This document shows positions 29,388 through 38,934 of a stretch of 45,462 nucleotides of DNA, in pieces. The notes under the pieces were generated by a model, which was not told the origin of the DNA, did no database searches, and worked only from the letters and a program-made list of their open reading frames with translations. Positions within the stretch are counted from its first letter, which is position 1, and every line of letters starts with the position of its first letter. The DNA is from Chara braunii (Eukaryota; Streptophyta; Charophyceae; Charales; Characeae). The stretch spans positions 5,525,457 to 5,570,918 of the forward strand of contig BFEA01000009.1 in NCBI GenBank assembly GCA_003427395.1. Direction: 5' to 3'. The position numbers and the translations under genes were made by a program.

Positions 29388-31154
29388 TCAACCTCCTTGA
29401 GGTGCCCTTCCACCTCGTCGTTGTAGGGATCGATTACCCTGGCGATTTGGCGGGGGACCTTGACCCCTACCTCCCACTTGGCGGTTTCCTTGTCCGCCAA
29501 CCCCTTGTGCGCCCGGTCCTCGACCTCCCATGGCCTGGCCCTTTTGGCCCTGGCCTCCTCCTCTACCTTGCGGCCTCCCTCCAACCACGACAACAGCGTA
29601 AGACCTCCCCTGCCCTACACTACTGTCCTCCTCCCCTAGGCCCCACTCAATCTGATCATACGGGACCTCGTCTGTACCACCTTCCTCTAACGTCAGGATC
29701 AAGTGATCCTTGGCCTTGACTTGGCCTGAGATGGTACGATCCTTCCACTTCTTCCTCTTCTCTAAGTCCTTATGCCAGAAAGTGGTGACTGGCATAGACT
29801 TTGACTCATACAGGACCACCTCCCTACTCAACACATCATATGTGATCCCGGCCTGTTGAGACTTGTCATTGAAGTGCCCCCTCAGGGGCTCTGGCATAGC
29901 ACGATAAAACAGTTGGACCAATTGGGGTTCAGTAACCCCGTGGTCCGGGACGGCTACCAAGTCGTCCATGGTACCCTTGAGTGCCCTTGCACTCCTCCAC
30001 TGCCGTGAGTGGATCGTTTGCAGTTTATCAGAGGCGCGAACAACTCTCGTGGGGTCAGCAAATCGCTCCTTCAGGAGCTTAAGGAATTGAGGAAGGGGGG
30101 TGACTTTTGAGTATGCAACCAGGTTGTTTTCACAACCGGGTGCACATGCAAGAGGCCTGGCGAAACTAGCTGCTTCATCCTTGAGGGCCTGAAAGGCCAC
30201 GAGGACTTGCTCCTCTATGAGGATATGCTGCAAATAAATGCAACTATTGACACTGACCTCCCAGTTGTCAAAGTTCTCCTCCTTCTTTCCCCCGTACGCG
30301 TCTGGGAACTTGAGCTTTAAAGGCTCTTTACGGGGTCTACCCTCGCCTTCCACCGCATCTATGGCCTTGGCACCCTCAATGGCGCCTTCGCAGTACTCCC
30401 CTACATTATCCCTCAGTTGCCTGACTTCGCCCCCAATGTGGGTGACGATCTCGCACACAAACTCTCTAAACCCTGACCACATGGCTTTCAGGGTGATGTC
30501 TTGGCCCTGATTGGCTTGCTGTTCCTCTAACCAGGCCTCACTCAACATCTCTAAGTACCCTAACATCTTGTCCATTTTGGCAGAAACATTTGTTTGTGCC
30601 TGGACTTCCTGTCTACACGTCCGCACCTTTTCCACTTCTGCGGTCAACCGGTTAGCCTCCTCCCTTCTTCTCTTCTTCTCCCTCTTTATCCTCAACTTCC
30701 ATTCCAGTCTCTTCTCCTCCTCGGCTTCTTGACGTTCAAGGGGGTCCTCAATCACTGCGAGGGCCCTGGCAAACGCCTCCTTCTCTTCCTGTGGCACATA
30801 TATCTGTGCCTCCTCATCTTCACCCAACGATAAATTAACAACCCACTCACTTATTTTCTTCTCCATCTCTGCGTCTGTATCTCTCTTCGTGCCACTACTC
30901 CCCTCTCTGCACTCAATCCTTATTCTTTCTTTTTCTTCTTCTGCTGCCGTTTCTTCTTCAGCAGCCTTCTTCTTTTTTTTCATCTCCTCCTCTATTTCCT
31001 TCATCTTCGTCGTCTGTTCGTTTGCAATCGCCTTCAACTTTGCTTGCTTCTCACGCTCTTTCCTCTCCCTGTTCTCTTTGACTAAGGCGGCCATCTTCTC
31101 TTGCTGCTCCTTAGTATAGGGGCTTGTGTCTGACCCACTACGGGTCTCAACCAT
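29388..31154 (-). CDS. gag: Gag of the inner chromovirus
   Basis: 588 codons, open throughout, starting MVETRSG. Residues about 15-190 are a long, highly charged coiled-coil region (EEEMKKKKKAAEEE; KRLEWKLRIKREKKRRREE). The capsid-like part begins near residue 275 (EPLKLKFPDAYGGKKEENFDNW) and includes FLKLLKERFADP and YRAMPEPLRGHF. The tail from about 515 is Gly/Gln/Arg-rich (GGRPQGRGGGQGQ) and probably binds RNA. No CCHC knuckle is in frame before the stop. Capsid assembles particles in the cytoplasm. It is the only intact ORF of the element. It is read in the same direction as Pol, separated by a decayed junction. Confidence 0.85.
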   Translation of the reverse strand: MVETRSGSDTSPYTKEQQEKMAALVKENRERKEREKQAKLKAIANEQTTKMKEIEEEMKKKKKAAEEETAAEEEKERIRIECREGSSGTKRDTDAEMEKKISEWVVNLSLGEDEEAQIYVPQEEKEAFARALAVIEDPLERQEAEEEKRLEWKLRIKREKKRRREEANRLTAEVEKVRTCRQEVQAQTNVSAKMDKMLGYLEMLSEAWLEEQQANQGQDITLKAMWSGFREFVCEIVTHIGGEVRQLRDNVGEYCEGAIEGAKAIDAVEGEGRPRKEPLKLKFPDAYGGKKEENFDNWEVSVNSCIYLQHILIEEQVLVAFQALKDEAASFARPLACAPGCENNLVAYSKVTPLPQFLKLLKERFADPTRVVRASDKLQTIHSRQWRSARALKGTMDDLVAVPDHGVTEPQLVQLFYRAMPEPLRGHFNDKSQQAGITYDVLSREVVLYESKSMPVTTFWHKDLEKRKKWKDRTISGQVKAKDHLILTLEEGGTDEVPYDQIEWGLGEEDSSVGQGRSYAVVVVGGRPQGRGGGQGQKGQAMGGRGPGAQGVGGQGNRQVGGRGQGPPPNRQGNRSLQRRGGRAPQGG

Positions 31155-32062
31155 AGTGATAAGTGTACAACCGGGTTAGTGGTTCCAGACCTCACCACGT
31201 AGACTCTAACCCCTGACTGATAGACCTATTGACTCGATCTAAGACTCACATGATCCTGACAGGGATCCTGCCAGCTATGGTCTCTAACCTAGACCTAACT
31301 ATGGCTGTCACTACTGAACTAGTGGCTGATCTGGAGGCATTTAAGGAGATACCCCGTAACTCCGCAAGAATTATTTAACGTCGCAGACAGGACGACGTGA
31401 GCAGCTTGGTTCTGCCTGTGCTTTCAGCCCACAACTCAGCCTTTTCGGCCTGCTGTGCCACACCGAGCAGCTCGCCGGTCTGTACCAGTCCTTGGGAGGG
31501 TTCGTATCCCCCGGGACAGTCGAGTCGTCAGACACAGATCCTCAGCCTTACTTGGTCCGGTAGGGGAGTGGTTCAAACAAACCCTCAACACTCAAAGACT
31601 ATCTGTGTTTCAGCCCGCAACTCAGTCTTCTAGGCCCACTGTGCCCTACCAACCGTTTCCACCCGCTCAACACCGGTCCTTGGGAGGGTTATGCCCCCCT
31701 GGAAAGTTGGATCAGTCACAGTCTCAACCCTACTAGCACCGGTAGGGGAGTGGTCAGCAGGCTCTATCCTTCATCCACAGAGTACTATCACCTAGGACAA
31801 AAGAGACTCAATGCAGAAAAAATCGATATACTGCAAGTACCGAGGGTGTGTGCACATCCACAGGGCAAGGGATAGGCTGAGGGCTGGGTGAGATGTTACC
31901 AACTCCAGCTTGGTCAACACCTTGGTCAACGGCCTTAGTCAACGCCGGTCAATGCTGCTATGACCCCCGGTCAACTCTGGTAATCACCGGTCAACACCTT
32001 CGGTCAACCCTTTTGGTCAACCCTCCGGTCAGCTATGGTTGCCGGCTCGTCCTCCTCGCCAA
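31155..32062 (-). other. Leader of the inner chromovirus, with two kinds of internal repeat
   Basis: Non-coding. About 31410-31577 and 31600-31755 are diverged direct copies (shared: TTTCAGCCC(A/G)CAACTCAG, CAGTCCTTGGGAGGGTT-like and GGTAGGGGAGTGGT). From 31905 to 32032 the word GGTCAAC (minus: GTTGACC) recurs about nine times in 130 bases, up to the gap. Confidence 0.8.
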
Positions 32063-32795
32063 NNNNNNNNNNNNNNNNNNNNNNNNNNNNNNNNNNNNNN
32101 NNNNNNNNNNNNNNNNNNNNNNNNNNNNNNNNNNNNNNNNNNNNNNNNNNNNNNNNNNNNNNNNNNNNNNNNNNNNNNNNNNNNNNNNNNNNNNNNNNNN
32201 NNNNNNNNNNNNNNNNNNNNNNNNNNNNNNNNNNNNNNNNNNNNNNNNNNNNNNNNNNNNNNNNNNNNNNNNNNNNNNNNNNNNNNNNNNNNNNNNNNNN
32301 NNNNNNNNNNNNNNNNNNNNNNNNNNNNNNNNNNNNNNNNNNNNNNNNNNNNNNNNNNNNNNNNNNNNNNNNNNNNNNNNNNNNNNNNNNNNNNNNNNNN
32401 NNNNNNNNNNNNNNNNNNNNNNNNNNNNNNNNNNNNNNNNNNNNNNNNNNNNNNNNNNNNNNNNNNNNNNNNNNNNNNNNNNNNNNNNNNNNNNNNNNNN
32501 NNNNNNNNNNNNNNNNNNNNNNNNNNNNNNNNNNNNNNNNNNNNNNNNNNNNNNNNNNNNNNNNNNNNNNNNNNNNNNNNNNNNNNNNNNNNNNNNNNNN
32601 NNNNNNNNNNNNNNNNNNNNNNNNNNNNNNNNNNNNNNNNNNNNNNNNNNNNNNNNNNNNNNNNNNNNNNNNNNNNNNNNNNNNNNNNNNNNNNNNNNNN
32701 NNNNNNNNNNNNNNNNNNNNNNNNNNNNNNNNNNNNNNNNNNNNNNNNNNNNNNNNNNNNNNNNNNNNNNNNNNNNNNNNNNNNNNNNNNNNNNN
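32063..32795. other. Assembly gap (733 N)
   Basis: No sequence. It lies between the GGTCAAC cluster and the 5' LTR and hides the primer-binding site. Only one base separates it from the LTR end at 32797. Any protein drawn through it is meaningless. Confidence 1.
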
Positions 32796-32796
32796 A

Positions 32797-33724
32797 TGCA
32801 ATCAGACTCATCCTATTCACACTTTTCATGTGTAAACAGCAGCACAGCACACTGGCGACATGCGGCCACTCAGAACTCAGAGATATGGCTTCCAGATACG
32901 AGTTCACTTTCAACTGGCTATGGCGACTTAGCACCCAAACAACTCACTGTTCACACCCTGGATCAACCTGGATATCCCATACGCATCACTCTGAACACTC
33001 ACACATACCCACACACACTTCCCTCTAACTCCAGCTATGGCAGCTATGGCTGCCCCTACCCTATCGCTATGGCTGTTCTTCGTCTCTCTCGCCCTCTTCT
33101 ACTTCGGGCTCACTTCAGACCTCCTCGCACAAGTCGTTGTGGCAGCGCTTCCGCATGGCTTCCGCATGAATGAATGAATGGTTGGGCGTTGCCTCTTGAT
33201 TTATACTTCTGCAGGTCGTTGGTCTGACCCATTTCCCTTGCCCGAAGTGCACACAGTCCCGTGCGGTACTTGTTGGACTGACTATGGACTGGGACTGTTG
33301 ACTCAGCAGGGTAGACCTCCCCCACTTGCCCACTTGCCTCACCACTTGACCACTTGCCTCTGCTTAAACGTGGGCAACTCCGAAAGGCCACAACTGGGAC
33401 CTTCCGGAAGGCTGTAGACTTGGCCTTTCGGGACTGTAGCAGCTACGATTCTGACCCTTCTAGACTGTAGCAGCTACGACCTTGACCTTTCAAGAAAACT
33501 ACAACTACGATGTCTAGACGTGACTAAGACTCCTATCCGACAGGTCTACAGATTGAATCCAAGCTACCATGCACCCTACGACAACCTATCAGTTGTTACA
33601 AATCCACAGGTCTCGGGTTCAACTCTACAGGCCGACACAGGTATTGTACACATGTAAGGTTGGGGTCTAGGGATCGAACCCTGGGATCTGCAGCAGCTAC
33701 TGATAACTGGTGAATATCGTTTCA
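32797..33724 (-). repeat. 5' LTR of the inner chromovirus (928 bp)
   Basis: Aligns end to end with 24557-25482 with about 95 percent identity by hand count. It differs by a 2-base deletion near 32832 and a 4-base AATG insertion near 33170. TATA box on minus at 33199-33205. Starts TGAAACGA (33724, minus) and ends GATTGCA (32797). Confidence 0.92.
33199..33205 (-). promoter_or_regulatory. TATA box of the 5' LTR
   Basis: Minus strand GAAGTATAAATCAAGAGG, the likely promoter for the genomic RNA of the inner element. Confidence 0.6.
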
Positions 33725-33728
33725 ATAG
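33725..33728. repeat. Target-site duplication ATAG, right copy
   Basis: Matches 24553-24556. The reading frame of the interrupted domain continues from here. Confidence 0.8.
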
Positions 33729-34340
33729 AGACAAGTTGCAATACGGCGGAAGAATGTTGTAGCATAAGAGTCACCATTTTTCTGTATAACCGTTTATGGC
33801 ATATTCATGAAACGGGTCTCAGTCAAACATGGAAAAAATATCTATTACAACTTACAGAAATGGAGCCGGGGAGGCCAATGGCAAGAAACTGAGGAGGTTA
33901 TAAAGGAAATCCAAATGCGTCCGGCTGGAGACTTTGTTCTGCCGATCCGATACATTAGAACCACACTCCCTGACTTCATCATCAATGAGGTGTTTAATGG
34001 TCAAGCAAGAGTGGAGTTCGCCGCAAAAGCCGCACGAAGAGTACCTAATAGAGGATATGACTTCTCCATCCCGCATATGATTTATTGCTTGTACCTGGAG
34101 ATAAGGCATGAACTAGCTAAATTTGACTTTAGCAACGTTTTGTCCATTGTAGACGGATATGCCCTAACTTACTTTATGGAGGAAAGATTTGGATATTGGG
34201 AAAAACTGAAAGAAGAGTTACGCTCGAGGGTCTGCGTAGATGGTATTCCAGCCATGTTTGGCTTGGTCTATAACTTTTGGTCCGGAGATTGGATAACGGT
34301 AAGTGAAATAGAAGAAGAAGAGAGAAGGTTTGTATTCTAA

Positions 34341-34647
34341 GAATGATAGGGAAGGACGCTGAGACGGTAAAAGAGTATGAGGAGCAAATAGAAGGAGAAG
34401 AGGAAACTGAAGGGAAGCATTTGCTGGCCCTAAGGTCGACAGAGGGGAAAGAATGTACCGAGAGGAGAAAAAGGGAAGACATAAAAAAAAAAGGAAAATT
34501 TTAGGCTAGAAACGCTCATATCTCAGACAGGCTTAAGAAAGAGGGATAGGGTAATGATATGTCGATGCCAAATAGAACTTACGTATAGGTATTGTGTGTT
34601 TTTGTCTCTTCTTTTGCATTGCTCAGACCATCGGAGATTGCCCCGAG
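34341..34647. other. Spacer between the two domain copies, possible intron
   Basis: Purine-rich remainder of copy 1, then AT-rich sequence ending in a pyrimidine-rich TTTTGTCTCTTCTTTTGCATTGCTCAG just before copy 2. This resembles a plant 3' splice site. Confidence 0.35.
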
Positions 34648-35400
34648 ATGTCGTATGCTAATCAAGGATTCGGGGTTGAACTCCCCGTTCGTACTCAACA
34701 ATGATTGAAGATGTCATTACCTAGAGGGATAAGTGAAAGAAAAAAGGAGATCACCGCATGGTGGGCCACCTCGATCGGGCCAGCGTTTGTATTGGTTGAG
34801 ATTGGACACACTCTCGATCAGGAGAGTATAATAGTACGAGCAACGTTATATCTTTCATCACATTTATGGAGGATGCATGAAGTGGATCTGGCGGTAGGGC
34901 ATAGTCATCCCCTATCACGATACATCCAAATCACCGGAACAATTCTTGAGGATAAAATTCGAGAGACAAGCTGGGGGGAATTCTGACCGGTCATACCAAT
35001 GATAGAAGCAACGTGGGCATCATATTTTGTATATCCCACCGACTATAGAATAGTCACTCTTCCGGACTTCATCATTGATGAAGTTTTCAAAGGACACGTA
35101 AACGTGGAGCAAGCAGCCTTGGGACCCCGAGCGGCTCATCAAGAAGGATGTGAGTTTTTTACACCTCAGACTCTTTACAGCCTATATTTGGAAATGGGAC
35201 CAAAACTGGCTAGTAGGGATTTCGAGGAAATCCTATCCATACTAAATGCCTATGTCCGTGTCCATTTCATGGAACCAAGGCAGACTTATTGGAAAAAACT
35301 TAAGGCAAAACAAAAAATCAAGGTCTGCATTGACGGTATCCCTATAATGTTTCGGGATGGTATATGACTCATGGACAGGAGACTGGTTGTCCGTCGAAGA
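34648..35400 (+). pseudogene. Duplicated domain of unknown function, copy 2
   Basis: ATG at 34648 (MSYANQGFGVELPVR). In-frame TGA at 34702-34704 and 34984-34986, and a frameshift near 35355, after which YDSWTGDWLSVEEI matches YNFWSGDWITVSEI of copy 1. Conserved blocks: LPDFIIDEVFKG, LYSLYLEMGPKLA, ILSILNAYVRVHFME and KVCIDGIPIMF. Similarity to copy 1 is clear but low, so the duplication is older than the insertions. No known domain recognised. Confidence 0.7.
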
Positions 35401-35703
35401 GATTGGAAGGGTGAAATGGTAAAAGAAATTCGGGAAAATGACCAAAGCAAATTTCATTTTTGTCGCGAAATGACAGAGAGATTGACTCAGGCATTTAAAA
35501 CATAGTGGGGGTACTAATTATGGATACATAAGGCTAGTGGGTATCGATTGGTGAGAATGAGAGTCATAAGGAACAAACCAGAAGTATAGGAACAGAGAGT
35601 CCTAAATGATATCTTGAGAAAAAGGAAAAGACAGTCAATAGCAATCTGAAAATCTGTCGTTTTTTGCTTGTGCAAAACATATTTACTGAAAACTGCAGAG
35701 AAA
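35401..35703. other. Spacer before Gag
   Basis: Short remnants continue copy 2 (EMTERLTQAF, about 35470-35500, a phrase that recurs as NRLTQAEKS inside Gag). No intact frame. Confidence 0.4.
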
Positions 35704-38080
35704 ATGGGGGACGCTAATGGGACAGGAGGACAGGGGATCATAACCGCTTCCGAGATCCCGCATCTAATGGATAATAGAAATGTCAAGAGGTCTCAACTGC
35801 CCCAGATATAATTTTTTCCCTTCAAAGGGGAACGAGTGTCACATTGGCTATAACTACTAGAACAAGTTTTCAATCGACTGACGCAGGCGGAAAAATCCGC
35901 CCAACTGTTTAAATACGTATGGTGGGAATTTCGCCCCGACATTGAAAAGATTGTCACGGTGGCCGATGCCCAAGGAGATTGGAACAATTTTAAGAACGAA
36001 ATGCAGAGAAAGTAGAAGCTGGGAGATGGGCTATTAACAATCGACCAGCTTTATAACGTCAACAAGAATGACTTTACTACGATAGGAGCATTTGCAACAG
36101 CCTTCGAGAAAATGGCAGAACGGGTTCCAGGACTTTCTGAAGAGATGCAGTGTGTCATCTTCTCGGGAAAATTCTCAGGCTATGAAATATGGAATTAACC
36201 CGGGGAGGAAGACGTCATGGGAAACGATAAAAAGAAACTTGGCATTTGGGGATCTGGACCAGGTATTCCACCATCAAGTGAAGATGGAAAGGAGAAAAAG
36301 AAAGGAAGTAGGTGTTATCCAAGTAGCACACTCTGCCCTAAGAGGGGTGCTAAGCAGTATGATATCTCAAATGAAAGAGTTGAAGGATAAGGTGGAATCA
36401 GGGAAAGTGATGTCAGTCGGACAAACAATGAATAAAATGAGGTATGAAGGAGAAGATAAAGGGAATAATGAAGGGAAGAAACCTTAGTCGGTAGTACAAT
36501 CTAAAAAGACCCAAAAGCAGAACCAGAACCACACGTCAAGGAAGCAAGGAGAAGGAAAAAGGCAAAGCTCACAGCAAATTGTGATGCTAAAGGTCCCAGG
36601 GGCACCAACCCCGACACCTCAGTTGGGCCCTGGCCGGTAGTAGCTCCTATGGGAGCGTGGCCTGGTTACTACCCCGGGAATCAGTGGCCGGGTTTCGGTC
36701 AAATTGGGATGTATCCAAGTTTGCCCCAAGTATTGGAAGCCGGGGCAGGACCATCGCAAGGACGAGGAGCAGATGGAGGTCATCCGCAGCATGCTCTGCC
36801 GCCACAAGGCAATCAAGGTCAAAATCAATTCCAAGGGCAGGGACATGGACAAGGACATGGCAAAGGTAGAAATGGAGGACGAGGAAATGGCCATGGAGGA
36901 AGAGGATTCAGAGGACGAGGAAATGGCGGACAAGGAGGAAGTTGGGGAAATCAAGGAGGAGCTCAGTCTGGAAACTACAATCAGGTGAGCTTTAATCAGA
37001 TCGGACAAGGATACAACCAAGGCTATGGTCAAGGGTATGGTCAGGGGTACAACCACAACTACGGAAGGGGATTTGGAAGAAATAATGGCCAATGGAGCAG
37101 TCAAGGGACCGGGCGAGGTTGGATATATTACAGTGAGTGCATATGTACGCATTGCACGATAAAAGGACATACAGTAAAAGATGTCGTGTCAGGAAGATGG
37201 ATGAACAAGACGAGTTGATCACGTCAAGCATCGACGGGGATGTATTCGATAAGCGAGGGAACAAGATTGACCCAAATATCCCTGGGGGCACAAGGAAAGA
37301 GGCAATCAGGATTGTAGGGCTTGGACCCAGTGCCCCTGCCATGTTTCGTATATGGCAAGAGAAAGAGGATCCTTTTGTTTGGGTAGAAGAAGTTGATGAG
37401 CTAAGTGACCAACTAAAGAAAGGGGTAAAGATAAGTGAGGACGAAAAGGATACGCCGCTGGTTGAAATTGAGCCAGAAGAAGACGACGTAAGTAGAGAAT
37501 CAGTGAAATAAGCTATGAGAAAAATGAAAGATCTATTAGATAAGATAGGAAGGTTAAACATTAGGATGATGGGAATTTGTGAGGAAGTCAAAGACTTGGA
37601 GATGAAGATCCTGCATGTATTTACCATGAGTCAGGAGAAAGCGGACGAGGAGCTGAGAGCCCCTAACCCCATAGCACTGAGAGCCACTCTGGCTACTGGA
37701 TCAGAAGCTGCCTATCAGGCTTTAAGGAACTTTGTCCCTCATACTGCGCGAAAGCCTAAGGGAGGTAATGCGCCCAAGGAACCAACCCAAGCCCCTGTGC
37801 CACCTTAAGGAGGAGCTTCTATCGTAATAGAGGAAGAAGAAGAGGATCACGATGAAGTACTTAGGGAAGAAGAGGGTAAACACACTGAGCAGAGGGCTAA
37901 GAAGCAAAAACGTGATATCAAGGAGAGAAAGGAGAAGACTGGGGAGAAGTCAAAGAAAAAGTGGAGGTACCAGACGTCCATTGAAGAAGGGGTAGACCTG
38001 AAAAATCTGGTAAATAAGCTTCTCGATGGACATAATGAATTGTTGAATATGAAGGAGATTTTGGCACGCACCAAAACTTA
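35704..38080 (+). pseudogene. gag: Gag of the outer element
   Basis: Starts MGDANGTGGQGI (35704). In-frame stops fall at 35809, about 35851, about 36013 and about 36196. Capsid-like segment: FPFKGERVSHWL, WWEFRPDIEKI, GDWNNFKNEM, TIGAFATAFEKMAERVPGL. A shift near 36195 leads to TSWETIKRNLAFGDLDQ. A Gly/Gln/Asn-rich region (36649-37130, GQGYNQGYGQGYGQGYN) precedes a zinc knuckle, CTHCTIKGHTVKD, at about 37143. Its last cysteine is replaced by valine. An acidic tail follows, with stops at 37509 and 37806. The Gly-rich part and knuckle would bind RNA. Confidence 0.78.
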
Positions 38081-38129
38081 GAGAGTTAGTAAAAACGAAG
38101 TTGGCACGGAAAAAAACAGCGTACTAAGG

Positions 38130-38792
38130 TTGGGGGATTTAATTCCCAAAGAGGCGAACTGGAGAATCGTCGAAAGCAAAATGGACTGGAAATTTGTAGG
38201 GACGGGATCCATTGATGTTAATATTAGAGGGAAAGGTTGCTTTGGGATGGTGGATACAGGGGCTGAAATGAACATTATGAATTCGGAAACAGCTGAGAGA
38301 CTGGGGTTGGAAATCGACAGGAGAGATTGTGGGTATCTTAATGGGGCCAGTGGAAAATCAGGATACATAGGTATTGCGTGAAATGTAATCGTGGAAATAG
38401 GAAGCGTTAGAGTCCACTCCTGCTTCTACATTATGCCTAATCTGGATCTTCCCATATTACTAGGAAGGTCCTTCTTATCACGATCAGAAGCCCTCATCAC
38501 GAACAAGCATGATGGAACTATGTTCGTGATTCTATGTGACCCTGCCTGTGGGAACTTCGAGGTCATTACTTGTAAAAATACGGGTCGCCATAGCTCGAAG
38601 AACCGGCTCAATGCTGGGTCATATACTTTTGAGGAGTCCGAAAATAGGAGAAAAGAATTAGAATGGAGATCTGATGAGGAAGATGAGGAGGAAGAAGGTG
38701 AAGGATTAACATTAGGTCTGACCAACATAGACCAAGCCATGTACATGGTGTCCGCTTATGATATGGCGGAGCCTAAGCAATTCGGGCATTAG
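38130..38792 (+). pseudogene. Aspartic protease of the outer element
   Basis: GMVDTGAEMNIM carries an intact D-T-G active-site triplet, and LPILLGRSFLSR is the conserved second block (ILGxxFL type). A TGA at 38379-38381 (context GIA-stop-NVIV, plausibly a former TGG) splits the domain. An acidic tail (WRSDEEDEEEEGEG) follows. It would process the element's own polyproteins. Confidence 0.82.
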
Positions 38793-38934
38793 CAGACAAA
38801 CTGTATGATTATCCTGAAGGAGGGAGGATGAAATTGGTATATAGACTGCCTCCTCGAGAGGAGAAAGTGCAGGGGCCGTATACCCAAGCTTACAGTTAGC
38901 ATTTTGTAGGGGTGGGCTCAAGCAAGGGGGAAAA

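Larger units (their letters stand above)
24557..33724 (-). mobile_element. Inner Ty3/gypsy chromovirus, complete structure, coding capacity lost
   Basis: Minus-strand element of about 9.2 kb with LTRs of 926 and 928 bp starting TG and ending CA. It has ATAG target duplications, a polypurine tract, Gag, and a Pol of protease, reverse transcriptase, RNase H, integrase and chromodomain. By hand count the two LTRs differ at about 45-50 positions plus two small indels, roughly 5 percent, so the insertion is not recent. Gag is open for 588 codons, but Pol carries stops (28357-28359, 27520-27522), frameshifts (about 26400) and an altered protease motif. A 733-N gap removes part of the leader and the primer-binding site. 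Confidence 0.92.
24026..34340 (+). pseudogene. Duplicated domain of unknown function, copy 1, split by two insertions
   Basis: Pieces lie at 24026-24069, 24450-24556 and 33725-34340. Omitting the MITE with one CATTAG, and the chromovirus with one ATAG, leaves one open frame that aligns with copy 2 at 34648-35400. Shared landmarks are MxYA at the start, VE(I/L)P(I/V)R, a WW pair, FLYNRLWHIHE, TLPDFIINEVF, YCLYLE, VLSIVDGY, FMEERFGYWEKL and VCVDGIPAMF. A frameshift near 33890 breaks it further. I do not recognise the domain. It stands upstream of Gag, so a matrix-like or RNA-binding accessory role is possible but unsupported. Confidence 0.7.

Noticed and set aside
31893-33173. Long open frames on both strands through the second N run
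   Set aside because: They bridge 733 N. The readable ends are leader and LTR sequence.
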